22,202 bases of DNA from the IMG/VR virus record IMGVR_UViG_3300010354_007201, positions 1-22,202 of that record; one strand, given 5' to 3'. The notes beneath the pieces are model-generated. The model saw only the letters and a list, made by a program, of their open reading frames with translations. It ran no database searches and had not been told where the DNA came from. Below are positions 1 to 6,633 of this stretch, one piece after another (the first letter of the stretch is position 1; every line of letters starts with the position of its first letter). Both the position numbers and the translations under genes were made by a program. This stretch comes from a virus.

Positions 1-150
1 ACTCGAGATGCTTTTATACCTCCGCAGCCCTATCCATCTTGGACATTGGATGAAGATACCTGCCAATGGCAACCACCAGAGCCCTGCCCGGCTCCGGGAT
101 ATGGTTGGGACGAGAACACACGTACCTGGGTCAATCTAATTCCTACCTAA
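1..150 (+). CDS. C-terminal end of a phage structural-type protein (partial)
   Basis: An open frame runs from the first base of the window to a TAA at 148-150, giving 49 residues with no start inside the window. The tail contains PYPSWTLDEDTCQWQPP and YGWDENTRTWVNLI. Alternating Trp-rich segments of the type PSWTLDE...W.PP...YxWDExTxxWV are, from memory, a recurring ending of structural and tail-associated proteins in marine T4-like phages. The position before a late promoter and the late-type block fits a virion role. Exact identity cannot be set because most of the protein lies upstream of the window. I infer structural rather than enzymatic; no catalytic motif is visible in this tail. Confidence 0.7.
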   Translation, partial: TRDAFIPPQPYPSWTLDEDTCQWQPPEPCPAPGYGWDENTRTWVNLIPT

Positions 151-160
151 AATAAAGGTC

Positions 161-168
161 TATAAATA
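161..168 (+). promoter_or_regulatory. T4-type late promoter (TATAAATA)
   Basis: The octamer TATAAATA at 161-168 equals the T4 late-promoter core read by the gp55 sigma factor with the gp45 clamp. It lies in the 36-bp gap between the partial structural gene and the first glycosyltransferase. Transcription would start about 174, leaving a very short leader with AAAGGAAA before the ATG at 187. The match is sequence-only. Confidence 0.6.
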
Positions 169-186
169 ATCCTGTAAAGGAAATTT

Positions 187-1236
187 ATGGAATCTTTGAA
201 AATAGCTGTTTATACTATCTGTAAAAACGAAGAACAGTTTGTTGAACGTTGGTCAAATAGTAATTTAGATGCAGATTATAGATTAGTCTGCGATACAGGC
301 AGCTCAGATAATACAGTAAAATTATTACAATCACTGAATATTCATGTGATTCCAATTTCCGTCATGCCATGGAGATTTGATACTGCAAGAAATACTGTGT
401 TGAATCTACTACCTAGTGATATTGATATTTGTATCAGCCAAGATCTAGACGAAGAACTTTTGCCGGGATGGAGACCTCAATTAGAAAATCAATGGCATAA
501 AGATACAACCATTGCTTATCATAGATATCGTCATAATAACAATTCCTGGCAATGGCATTCAAAAATACACGCTAGACACGGTTGTCGGTGGACTGGTATC
601 GTGCATGAAACTCTGTCATGGGATCGATCGGATAACATAATATGGATAGAAAATTTATTTCTAGACGAACATCAAGATATCAACAAATCTCGTTCTAATT
701 ATCTTGATCTTATTTTGAAAAAGATAAATGAAGGAGATAACCATTGGAGAACCTATTATTTTCTAGCCAACGAATACGAAAATATAGGTGATATAGAAAA
801 ATCTATCACTTCTAGAAAAATTAGTTATGATCACTGCGATGACGGAAATACTGTTTTATCATACATCGCTAAAAATATCGCCAGACAATATTCTTCACTG
901 AACGATCAACTATCTGCTGAAAAATGGTTTAGAATATCTGTCAATGACAGCGACGAAAGAGAAAGTTGGTTTTCTTACTGTCAGTATCTTTATAATAAAA
1001 AAGATTGGGAAGGTTGCTATATAGCAGCAAAAAAATGTATATCAATATCCGAAAAAAGAACAGGGTTCACTTACGATGCAGCGGCTTGGGATTGGCACAT
1101 CTATGACTACGCAGCCTTGAGTGCATACAATCTAGGACTAAACAGTCAAGCATTTATCTATGGAAAATTATCTGTTGAAAAAAATCCCGACGATCAAAGA
1201 TTACGAACAAATTTAAAATTTTATGAACAAAGTTAA
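187..1236 (+). CDS. Glycosyltransferase family 2-like with TPR-like C-terminus (copy 1)
   Basis: A 349-aa protein. Residues 5-90 form a GT-A nucleotide-sugar domain: an AVYTICKNEE start strand, VCDTGSSDNT at 34-43, and a metal-binding DxD in SQDLDEE (D86, D88). The PWRFDTARNT stretch at 61-70 is typical of this group. The second half is helical and repetitive, with segments such as WHIYDYAALSAYNLG that resemble tetratricopeptide repeats. The role is probably transfer of a sugar to a virion protein or host surface glycan in the cytoplasm; the substrate cannot be read from sequence. The start is ATG 187 after an AAAGGAAA Shine-Dalgarno and a late promoter. The gene overlaps the next, paralogous one by 14 bp, so the two are probably co-translated. 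Confidence 0.8.
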   Translation: MESLKIAVYTICKNEEQFVERWSNSNLDADYRLVCDTGSSDNTVKLLQSLNIHVIPISVMPWRFDTARNTVLNLLPSDIDICISQDLDEELLPGWRPQLENQWHKDTTIAYHRYRHNNNSWQWHSKIHARHGCRWTGIVHETLSWDRSDNIIWIENLFLDEHQDINKSRSNYLDLILKKINEGDNHWRTYYFLANEYENIGDIEKSITSRKISYDHCDDGNTVLSYIAKNIARQYSSLNDQLSAEKWFRISVNDSDERESWFSYCQYLYNKKDWEGCYIAAKKCISISEKRTGFTYDAAAWDWHIYDYAALSAYNLGLNSQAFIYGKLSVEKNPDDQRLRTNLKFYEQS

Positions 1237-2344
1237 GACCTGTGTGTATGCCATAGCATTGAACGAAATTAAATTCGTTGATCAATTTATGGATCATTGT
1301 GCTGAAGCAGATTTAGTTTTAGTCTGCGATACAGGCAGTACCGATGGAACCGCTGAAAGATTGAAACAGCGAGGAGCAACTGTATACAATGTCACACAAA
1401 AACCTTGGAGATTTGACATCCCAAGAAACACTGCGCTGAATCTAATACCCAACGATATAGATATATGTCTTTCTATTGATCTAGACGAATTTTTACAGCC
1501 TGGTTGGAGTAATCATATAAATCAGGCCTGGCAGCAACACCAAGGTGCTATCTCAAGAATCGCCTATGATTACATATGGAACTGGAAAGAAGATGGTGTA
1601 ACTCCAGATATAAGGTTCTATGCAGATAAGATACACAGCAGAAAAAATTACAGATGGCGGCATCCCTGTCACGAAACATTATATTATGAAGGAGACGGTC
1701 AAGAATGTAGAATAACTATTCCTGAAGTTGTTTTACACCATCGTGCGGATCGCGATAAAAGCCGCGCTCAATATCTTCCATTATTAGAAATGGCAGTAAA
1801 TGAGGATCCGGAGAACGACCGCATGTCTCATTATTATGCAAGAGAACTTATGTTTAGAGCACAGTATGAAGATGCTATCATCGAATTTCAAAGGCATTTA
1901 TCATTAGAAACTGCTCGCTGGGCCGAAGAACGTGCTTCTAGTTTAAGATACATCTCAAGATGTTATAGGTATTTAGGAAAACTATTGGATAGTCAACAAT
2001 GGGCTATTAAATCTACTTTAGAATGGCCTTGGAGTAGGGAACCGTGGTTAGAGTTAGCCAGAGCTGCACACGTAAATAAAGATTGGAATACTTGTTTTTG
2101 GGCATCAGAAAAATGCCTGTCTATAACAGAAAGAAAAATGACCTATATCTCTGATAGTAGTTGCTGGGGCTCTGAACCTTACGATCACGCTGCATTAGCA
2201 GCATATAACTTAGAATTATATGATCGCGCCTTGCTATATGGGAAGAAAGCCTTGGATTTAGACCCCGATAACAAAAGATTGTCGGATAATCTTAAATTTT
2301 ACATAGAAAAACAAGAGTCAATCCATTATAACAACCAAGGATAA
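1223..2344 (+). CDS. Glycosyltransferase family 2-like with TPR-like C-terminus (copy 2)
   Basis: A 373-aa paralogue of the preceding gene. The first 90 residues align without a gap: VCDTGSTDGT at 34-43, PWRFDIPRNTALNLIP at 61-76, and the DxD in SIDLDEF at D86 and D88. An HETLYYEG segment matches HETLSWDR in copy 1. The C-terminal half again looks like TPR helices (YDHAALAAYNLELYDRALLYG), and both proteins end in a NLKFY motif. ATG 1223 lies inside the 3' end of copy 1, a 14-bp overlap that suggests translational coupling. The pair is a tandem duplication that has diverged, so the two copies may act on different acceptors or sugars. The glycosyltransferase fold is clear; the target is inference. 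Confidence 0.8.
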   Translation: MNKVKTCVYAIALNEIKFVDQFMDHCAEADLVLVCDTGSTDGTAERLKQRGATVYNVTQKPWRFDIPRNTALNLIPNDIDICLSIDLDEFLQPGWSNHINQAWQQHQGAISRIAYDYIWNWKEDGVTPDIRFYADKIHSRKNYRWRHPCHETLYYEGDGQECRITIPEVVLHHRADRDKSRAQYLPLLEMAVNEDPENDRMSHYYARELMFRAQYEDAIIEFQRHLSLETARWAEERASSLRYISRCYRYLGKLLDSQQWAIKSTLEWPWSREPWLELARAAHVNKDWNTCFWASEKCLSITERKMTYISDSSCWGSEPYDHAALAAYNLELYDRALLYGKKALDLDPDNKRLSDNLKFYIEKQESIHYNNQG

Positions 2345-2349
2345 ATATA
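2340..2349 (+). promoter_or_regulatory. Probable late promoter embedded in a stop codon (GATAAATATA)
   Basis: GATAAATATA overlaps the TAA stop (2342-2344) of the second glycosyltransferase and lies 22 bp before the ATG at 2372. It matches the ATAAATA form of the T4-like late promoter. The same ten bases recur at 6599-6608, again overlapping a stop codon and before a virion-type gene. Confidence 0.5.
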
Positions 2350-2371
2350 GTATCACCTCACGGAAGATACT

Positions 2372-3454
2372 ATGAGAGACTTATTAACAAAATTAGACGC
2401 TATAGTTAGCGAAACAGCACTGCGAGATCAAGGTGATCTCGATGCCAAACGCAAAGCATTACAGGATCTAGCATCGGACCCAATTGCTTCAAAAGATCCA
2501 GAAATTTCCCAGGCTATCACACAGCGTAAAGCAGATCTAGAAAAAGAAGCCAAAGCCAAGGGATTTGAAGAAGAAATCGACTTTGATAAAATCCGCAAAG
2601 ATGCTGCTGACAGTCTTAAAAAAGACATAGACAAACAAAGTGATGATAGGATCGCTAAAATGAAGTCTGGGGACAGCGACGATGAGCCATTCATGAGTCA
2701 AGTAGGTCGCAAAATCATAGGAGGAGTAAAAGGTGCTGTCAAAGGCGCTGCCAAAGGTTTTTCAGGTAAAGAATCACTTGACGAAGACATCTATCAAATA
2801 GGAGACGATTTCGGTCTCAGTTTTTCGGAAGATTTTGAAATAGCAACAGAAATAGTAGATATATTAGAAGATGGTATAGTTATTGAATTAGATGATTATG
2901 CCTATGACTATCTTGCTAATGAAGGTTTTTCGTTTGAAGAAATACAAATAGACGAAGAAAAACAAAAAGGTGTTGATGGTAAAGCCTGTTGGAAAGGTTA
3001 TAGACGTATGGGCACTAAACAAAAAGGCGGTAAGACTGTAGACAACTGTGTAAAAGTAGGCGAAGATACAGATATAGAAGAAGGAAAATATCCTTTCGCT
3101 GGCGCCAAAGTAGGTCAGAAAGAAGGCCCAGCAGGACAATTAAAAGGAAAGGATCCAGCAGGCTATCCCAAAGGTAAATTAGTAGGTGGCGAAAGCATAG
3201 ATCAAGATGTAGACGAAGCCAAATATCGTGGCAAAGAAGTTCCGCTGGGCAAAAAACTGCCAGGAGATGTTAAAAAATCTAAAGTCTACGTTCGTAAGCC
3301 AAACGGTAATATCGTCAAGGTAAACTTTGGCGATAAGAATATGCGTATTAAGAAATCTAATCCCAAGCGCAGGAAATCTTTCCGTGCAAGACATAATTGC
3401 AAAAATCCAGGACCACGTTGGAAAGCACGTTATTGGAGTTGTAGGAGCTGGTAA
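2372..3454 (+). CDS. Virion-associated protein with basic Cys-rich C-terminus
   Basis: A 360-aa protein with no enzymatic motif. The N-terminal 100 residues are charged and helical (coiled-coil-like). A GGVKGAVKGAAKG stretch follows at about 117-129. An acidic middle section then contains ESLDED and ESIDQDV, and GKACWKGYRRMG lies near residue 204. The last 50 residues are very basic with NFGDKNMRIKKSNPKRRKSF and KARYWSC. The KSNPxRRKSFRARHNC...KARYWSC ending is, to my knowledge, a recurrent module in virion proteins of marine T4-like phages. The position behind a late-type promoter agrees. It overlaps the next gene by one base (TAATG). I infer a capsid-associated or DNA-binding role from composition and context only. 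Confidence 0.65.
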   Translation: MRDLLTKLDAIVSETALRDQGDLDAKRKALQDLASDPIASKDPEISQAITQRKADLEKEAKAKGFEEEIDFDKIRKDAADSLKKDIDKQSDDRIAKMKSGDSDDEPFMSQVGRKIIGGVKGAVKGAAKGFSGKESLDEDIYQIGDDFGLSFSEDFEIATEIVDILEDGIVIELDDYAYDYLANEGFSFEEIQIDEEKQKGVDGKACWKGYRRMGTKQKGGKTVDNCVKVGEDTDIEEGKYPFAGAKVGQKEGPAGQLKGKDPAGYPKGKLVGGESIDQDVDEAKYRGKEVPLGKKLPGDVKKSKVYVRKPNGNIVKVNFGDKNMRIKKSNPKRRKSFRARHNCKNPGPRWKARYWSCRSW

Positions 3455-3789
3455 TGTTACTTAAAGAAATGTTTAGTGCCATCGGCGCTCCTAAGGATGA
3501 AAATCAAGATATAAACTGGTTAGATGATTTAAAATTTTTCATCGATAACGATGATACTATGTTAAATCAACTTTTTTTTCCTGCTATCAAGAAGCACAAG
3601 GAGCATAAAGGCAATCCTAACGTCTATAAAATTTATATTCATCCGTTACAAAAATGTAAAGAAGCATACTGCGAAAAATTTGAAATAGATCACCCCGAGC
3701 AAAAATTTCCAAAAGAGAAAATAATAGAACTAGCAAAATATATTGCAAGCGAACAAGAAAAATTTATCAGCAAAGGTGATTATCAATAA
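3454..3789 (+). CDS. Conserved phage protein with MLLKEMF leader
   Basis: A 111-aa protein starting MLLKEMFSAIGAPKDE. The body contains INWLDDLKFFIDND and VYKIYIHPLQKCKEAYC and is mixed alpha/beta in character with no known catalytic motif. The start codon overlaps the preceding stop (TAATG) and has AGGAG upstream, so expression is likely coupled. The first residues match those of the next gene (MLLKELFEAE), which suggests a shared leader rather than chance. Related small proteins seem familiar from marine T4-like phages, but I know of no assigned function. A virion or prohead role is inferred from the leader and the neighbourhood. Confidence 0.65.
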   Translation: MLLKEMFSAIGAPKDENQDINWLDDLKFFIDNDDTMLNQLFFPAIKKHKEHKGNPNVYKIYIHPLQKCKEAYCEKFEIDHPEQKFPKEKIIELAKYIASEQEKFISKGDYQ

Positions 3790-4394
3790 TGTTGTTAAAA
3801 GAATTATTTGAAGCAGAAAGCAAACATGCCACGTTCTGCTTCGGTAGAATGAATCCTCCCACCATTGGACATGCTAAAGTTTTTGAAACTATGGCCAGTC
3901 AAGGCGGAGATTATTTTATATTTGTTAGCCAAAGCCAAGATAAAAAAGAAAATCCTTTAGATTACAGCACTAAAATCAAATTTATCAAAGAAATCCATAA
4001 AGAATACGCTGATCATGTCATAGAAGACGGCAGTATTAATACAGTAGTCAAAGCAGCCAGTTATCTTTATGATCAAGGATATAGAGACGCAACATTTGTA
4101 GCAGGCAGTGATAGAATAGAACAATTTAAAAAATTACTGACTCAATATAACGGAGTTGAAGGTAAGGCACATGGATTTTACAAATTTGAAGTTTTAGATT
4201 TTGTCAGCAGTGGAGAACGTGAAGACGGTGCCGAAGGTGTGGCAGGAGTAAGCGCATCGGGGGCTAGATTAGCAGCAGCAAATAATGATCTAGAATCATT
4301 TAAAAAGGCTACAGGTGCTGGCGATATGTCGCAGACAATGTTCGATGCTGTTCGTAAAGGAATGGGTATTTCGGAAAGTTTAGAAACTAAATGA
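3789..4394 (+). CDS. Nucleotidyltransferase, NMN adenylyltransferase/cytidylyltransferase-like
   Basis: A 201-aa protein of the HIGH-type nucleotidyltransferase superfamily. Residues 15-30 read TFCFGRMNPPTIGHAK, where TIGH (25-28) is the (H/T)xGH nucleotide-binding signature. Near the C-terminus GVSASGARLAAA corresponds to the SxTxxR-type second signature. Such enzymes join NMN, CTP or similar substrates to nucleotidyl groups with release of pyrophosphate; NMN adenylyltransferase (NAD synthesis) is the commonest phage annotation. The N-terminus before the fold, MLLKELFEAESKH, resembles a T4 capsid-targeting leader with an LFE cleavage site. It lies among late-type genes, so the enzyme may be packaged. 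The start overlaps the previous stop (TAATG). The exact substrate is uncertain. Confidence 0.75.
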   Translation: MLLKELFEAESKHATFCFGRMNPPTIGHAKVFETMASQGGDYFIFVSQSQDKKENPLDYSTKIKFIKEIHKEYADHVIEDGSINTVVKAASYLYDQGYRDATFVAGSDRIEQFKKLLTQYNGVEGKAHGFYKFEVLDFVSSGEREDGAEGVAGVSASGARLAAANNDLESFKKATGAGDMSQTMFDAVRKGMGISESLETK

Positions 4395-4768
4395 AAGCAA
4401 AAGAATTTATACCACCAAGCAGACCACGCAATCCTGTAGTTCGCCAACAGCAAACTTCTGGTGCCGGCGCACATCGGGATAAAAAGAAAGAACAAAAGCA
4501 AGGCTACGAAAAGCATAAAGGAAAGGTAGACGAAAGAGTGAGAGATCCTGAAGATTGGGATGAAGGTAATACAGAACCCGGAAACAACTTTGCTGTCTAT
4601 ATAAATGGTAAGAAGTGGAAAGTATTCCCTGGACCTTACGGTGCTTATGCCGACAGTCCCGAAGAAGAAAGAGAATTCTACAGATTAAAAGACATGGCCC
4701 GCAGAAAATCAGATCAAACTGGTAAGAAGTGGGAAGTTTATAAGACCGGCGAGCCGGCTACAAAATAA
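4391..4768 (+). CDS. Conserved phage protein, basic, with KKWEVY C-terminal module
   Basis: A 125-aa protein with an N-terminal MKAKEFIPPSRPRNP leader and a basic linker (SGAGAHRDKKKEQKQGYEKH). A compact C-terminal module at about 61-122 contains NFAVYINGKKWKVF, YADSPEEE and TGKKWEVYKTGE. The module looks like a small folded domain with paired Trp-Lys strands; similar endings seem familiar from T4-like phage structural and hypothetical proteins. No enzymatic residues are evident. The ATGA overlap with the nucleotidyltransferase stop implies coupled translation. Position and leader suggest a virion-associated protein; this is inference. Confidence 0.6.
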   Translation: MKAKEFIPPSRPRNPVVRQQQTSGAGAHRDKKKEQKQGYEKHKGKVDERVRDPEDWDEGNTEPGNNFAVYINGKKWKVFPGPYGAYADSPEEEREFYRLKDMARRKSDQTGKKWEVYKTGEPATK

Positions 4769-4986
4769 TGGAACTGTCTGAATTAAAACGTCTTGCTGGT
4801 ATAACAGAATTTAAAGGCTATCAACCCTATGGCGGTAGCAATATTAGTATTACAGGCAACGAGAAAGGTGAACTTATGAAAAAACATAATATCAAACCAG
4901 GAACACCCGAGTGGTTTCAATTATGGTTTAGTTTACCTTATCTCACCGGAGAGAAGCCTGTAGGGGACAAAAAATGGTTGAGATAA
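4768..4986 (+). CDS. Small conserved phage protein with LAGITE motif
   Basis: A 72-aa protein starting [21 protein letters not shown] at 12-14 is a possible (L/I)xE prohead-protease site. The C-terminal half, [18 protein letters not shown], is rich in aromatic residues and probably forms a small fold. The ELKRLAGIT string resembles ELRVLAGVT in the 332-aa protein at 6634, which suggests a shared peptide module within this gene block. The start overlaps the preceding stop (TAATG). The gene overlaps the next one by 13 bp. Function is unknown. Confidence 0.55.
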   Translation: MELSELKRLAGITEFKGYQPYGGSNISITGNEKGELMKKHNIKPGTPEWFQLWFSLPYLTGEKPVGDKKWLR

Positions 4987-5300
4987 CCAAAGACGCAAAA
5001 ACAAAGATCATAGATCTCTTGATTGATGAAAACAATCCCAAGTTATTTCTACGTACATTTGTACAAGGTGGTGGATGTAGTGGTTTCAGTTATGGTTTTA
5101 CTTTTGATGAAGAAATCAATGAAGATGACTTTGAATTTCCCTTAGACGAAAAATTTAAATTTGTAATTGATTCTATGAGTATGCAGTATATGACAGGCGC
5201 TACTATTGATTACAAAGAAGAATTGACGGGAAGTCAATTTACTATTCAAAATCCTAATGCACAAACTACCTGTGGTTGTGGGAGTAGTTTCAGTGTTTAA
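4974..5300 (+). CDS. A-type iron-sulfur cluster carrier (IscA/ErpA-like)
   Basis: A 108-aa protein of the HesB/IscA family at full family length. The three conserved cysteines are present: C35 in [12 protein letters not shown], and C100 and C102 in [10 protein letters not shown]-type carriers bind a [2Fe-2S] or [4Fe-4S] cluster between subunits and pass it to apo-enzymes in the cytoplasm. ATG 4974 lies inside the preceding gene and is preceded by AGGGGA, so a 13-bp overlap is likely real. The phage also encodes a radical-SAM QueE, which needs a [4Fe-4S] cluster, and a CDGSH-like mini-protein. Helping load phage Fe-S proteins is therefore a reasonable but unproven role. Its place inside a late block is unexpected. 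Confidence 0.9.
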   Translation: MVEITKDAKTKIIDLLIDENNPKLFLRTFVQGGGCSGFSYGFTFDEEINEDDFEFPLDEKFKFVIDSMSMQYMTGATIDYKEELTGSQFTIQNPNAQTTCGCGSSFSV

Positions 5301-5370
5301 CGAATATCCAATATATCCAGAACAACAAGGCGAAGAAGATCGCCCACTTAATCCTTATTCACCAGTATGA
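5293..5370 (+). CDS. Possible 25-aa micro-ORF bridging two genes
   Basis: GTG at 5293 opens a 25-codon frame ending at TGA 5368-5370: [16 protein letters not shown] followed by RPLNPYSPV. It overlaps the end of the Fe-S carrier gene by 8 bp and its stop overlaps the ATG (5367) of the next gene as ATGA. It thus fills the only gap in an otherwise gapless run, with the spacing style of the real neighbours. The peptide is acidic and Pro/Tyr-rich with no domain. It may encode a tiny protein or serve only to couple translation; chance is possible. Confidence 0.3.
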   Translation: MFNEYPIYPEQQGEEDRPLNPYSPV

Positions 5371-6413
5371 GATCCTACGAATTTATAACGGAAAAAAAAC
5401 GCAAACGTAGACCTCGCTGGGCGGCTTACGGCCCAGGTCCCTACGGTGGTTATGGTTATGCTGTAGGATATAGTGGCGATGGCGGGGCTTCTGGCGGTGA
5501 CGGTGGTGGCGGAGTAGGTGAAGATCAACACCCTAACGAAAAACCAAAAGGTCCGGAAAACAAACCAACGATGCCTAAAGGCACTGTTAAAGTCGATGTA
5601 AGCGATGTTTACGATTGGTATAAGTTGGGACAGCATATCAGTGACTTAAAAGGTTTAGGTAAGCACGATTTTGGCAAGGGACCCCCTAGTGCGATATTAT
5701 CTTTTGGCGATGAAGACGAAGAACACAAATATATCAAAAATCTTAAAAAAACTGGATTAGACACTACAGATATTGATCCTAAATCTCATGAAAAGAAAAA
5801 GGGTCAAAAAACAGATCCTACTTATAATGTAGAAGCATCTTATCCTGGCAACTTAGGAATGATGGAACTGGCTAAGTTTTTTCAACTAGCCGATGATAAA
5901 CAGAAAGAAATATTCAAACAATTATTAGAAAAAGGCAAGAAGGGTCTTGCTTGGAAACTAGTACAAGATACTGTGGGTGTAAAATTACAAGGAAAAGAGT
6001 TTGAAGAAGATATTGTAACAGAATTGAAAATTACAGACAAAGATGTACAACGAATAATAAAAGATAAATTAGCCATCGATGCTGATTCTGGAGTCGAGGC
6101 CATGAGATTGGCTATAGAAAAAATGTCCTCACTTCCTGATACTCCTTATGTTAGATCTCAATCTGCTCAATTGATGATGTTATATAAACAGGCAAAAATG
6201 AGCGTGGGGGGAGACTATTATAGAAAATTATACAAGTTGGCTGAAAATTTCGCTGACGGTAAAAAACCTGGACGCAAAGGTCTAGCAAAACGTTCAGGTG
6301 TAAATTGTAAGGCCAGTGTAACTAGTCTTAGGAAAACCGCAAAAAATTCATCGGGCGAAAAAGCCAGAATGGCACACTGGTGTGCCAATATGAAATCAGG
6401 ACGCAATAAATAA
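5367..6413 (+). CDS. Virion-associated protein with MRSYEFITE leader
   Basis: A 348-aa protein. It starts [16 protein letters not shown], close to the T4 internal-protein leader type (MKTYQEFIAE) with an ITE site at 7-9. A Gly/Tyr-rich, low-complexity segment follows (YGPGPYGGYGYAVGYSGDG, then Gly/Asp repeats) to about residue 52. A folded middle part contains VYDWYKLGQHISDLKGLGKHDFG and a helical stretch around LAKFFQLADDKQKEIFKQLL. The C-terminus, with KRSGVNCKASVTSLRKTAK and KARMAHWCANMKSG, is a module I associate with structural proteins of marine T4-like phages. No catalytic motif is evident. A mature capsid-internal or head-associated protein, cut after the leader, is the best inference. 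Confidence 0.65.
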   Translation: MRSYEFITEKKRKRRPRWAAYGPGPYGGYGYAVGYSGDGGASGGDGGGGVGEDQHPNEKPKGPENKPTMPKGTVKVDVSDVYDWYKLGQHISDLKGLGKHDFGKGPPSAILSFGDEDEEHKYIKNLKKTGLDTTDIDPKSHEKKKGQKTDPTYNVEASYPGNLGMMELAKFFQLADDKQKEIFKQLLEKGKKGLAWKLVQDTVGVKLQGKEFEEDIVTELKITDKDVQRIIKDKLAIDADSGVEAMRLAIEKMSSLPDTPYVRSQSAQLMMLYKQAKMSVGGDYYRKLYKLAENFADGKKPGRKGLAKRSGVNCKASVTSLRKTAKNSSGEKARMAHWCANMKSGRNK

Positions 6414-6417
6414 CAAT

Positions 6418-6603
6418 ATGAAAATCCGTGAATTATTAGAAACAGCCACAGCAGGATCTACATCTGCAGCAAACGTATCTGTAGGCGTATTTTATCCTAA
6501 TAAATCAGGTAAACAGCCCAAGAAGAAAAAGGACGGCACTGCGCCTAATGCCCTAGATATCAAAGGACTGAGCCTATTTGGCGGCTCGACGATAAAAAGA
6601 TAA
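6418..6603 (+). CDS. Small phage protein with MKIRELLE leader
   Basis: A 61-aa protein starting MKIRELLETATAGST, a leader like those of its neighbours with a possible LLE cleavage site at 6-8. The rest is basic and of low complexity (KSGKQPKKKKDG) and ends LDIKGLSLFGGSTIKR. Four bases separate it from the previous stop. There is no clear Shine-Dalgarno, so it may be read by re-initiation. A short late-type promoter sequence overlaps its stop codon. Composition suggests a small DNA- or capsid-associated peptide; function unknown. Confidence 0.55.
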   Translation: MKIRELLETATAGSTSAANVSVGVFYPNKSGKQPKKKKDGTAPNALDIKGLSLFGGSTIKR

Positions 6604-6608
6604 ATATA
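6599..6608 (+). promoter_or_regulatory. Probable late promoter embedded in a stop codon (GATAAATATA)
   Basis: GATAAATATA at 6599-6608 overlaps the TAA (6601-6603) of the small leader gene and precedes the ATG at 6634 by 25 bp, with AAGGAAG at 6621-6627 as ribosome-binding site. It repeats exactly the ten bases at 2340-2349 and matches the T4-like late-promoter core ATAAATA. Confidence 0.55.
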
Positions 6609-6633
6609 TTATAAACCACTAAGGAAGTGTAAA

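Noticed and set aside
6405-6413. AATAAATAA as a further late promoter
   Set aside because: A start about 10 bases downstream would lie inside or after the ATG at 6418, leaving no leader, and the flanking bases differ from the two GATAAATATA sites.
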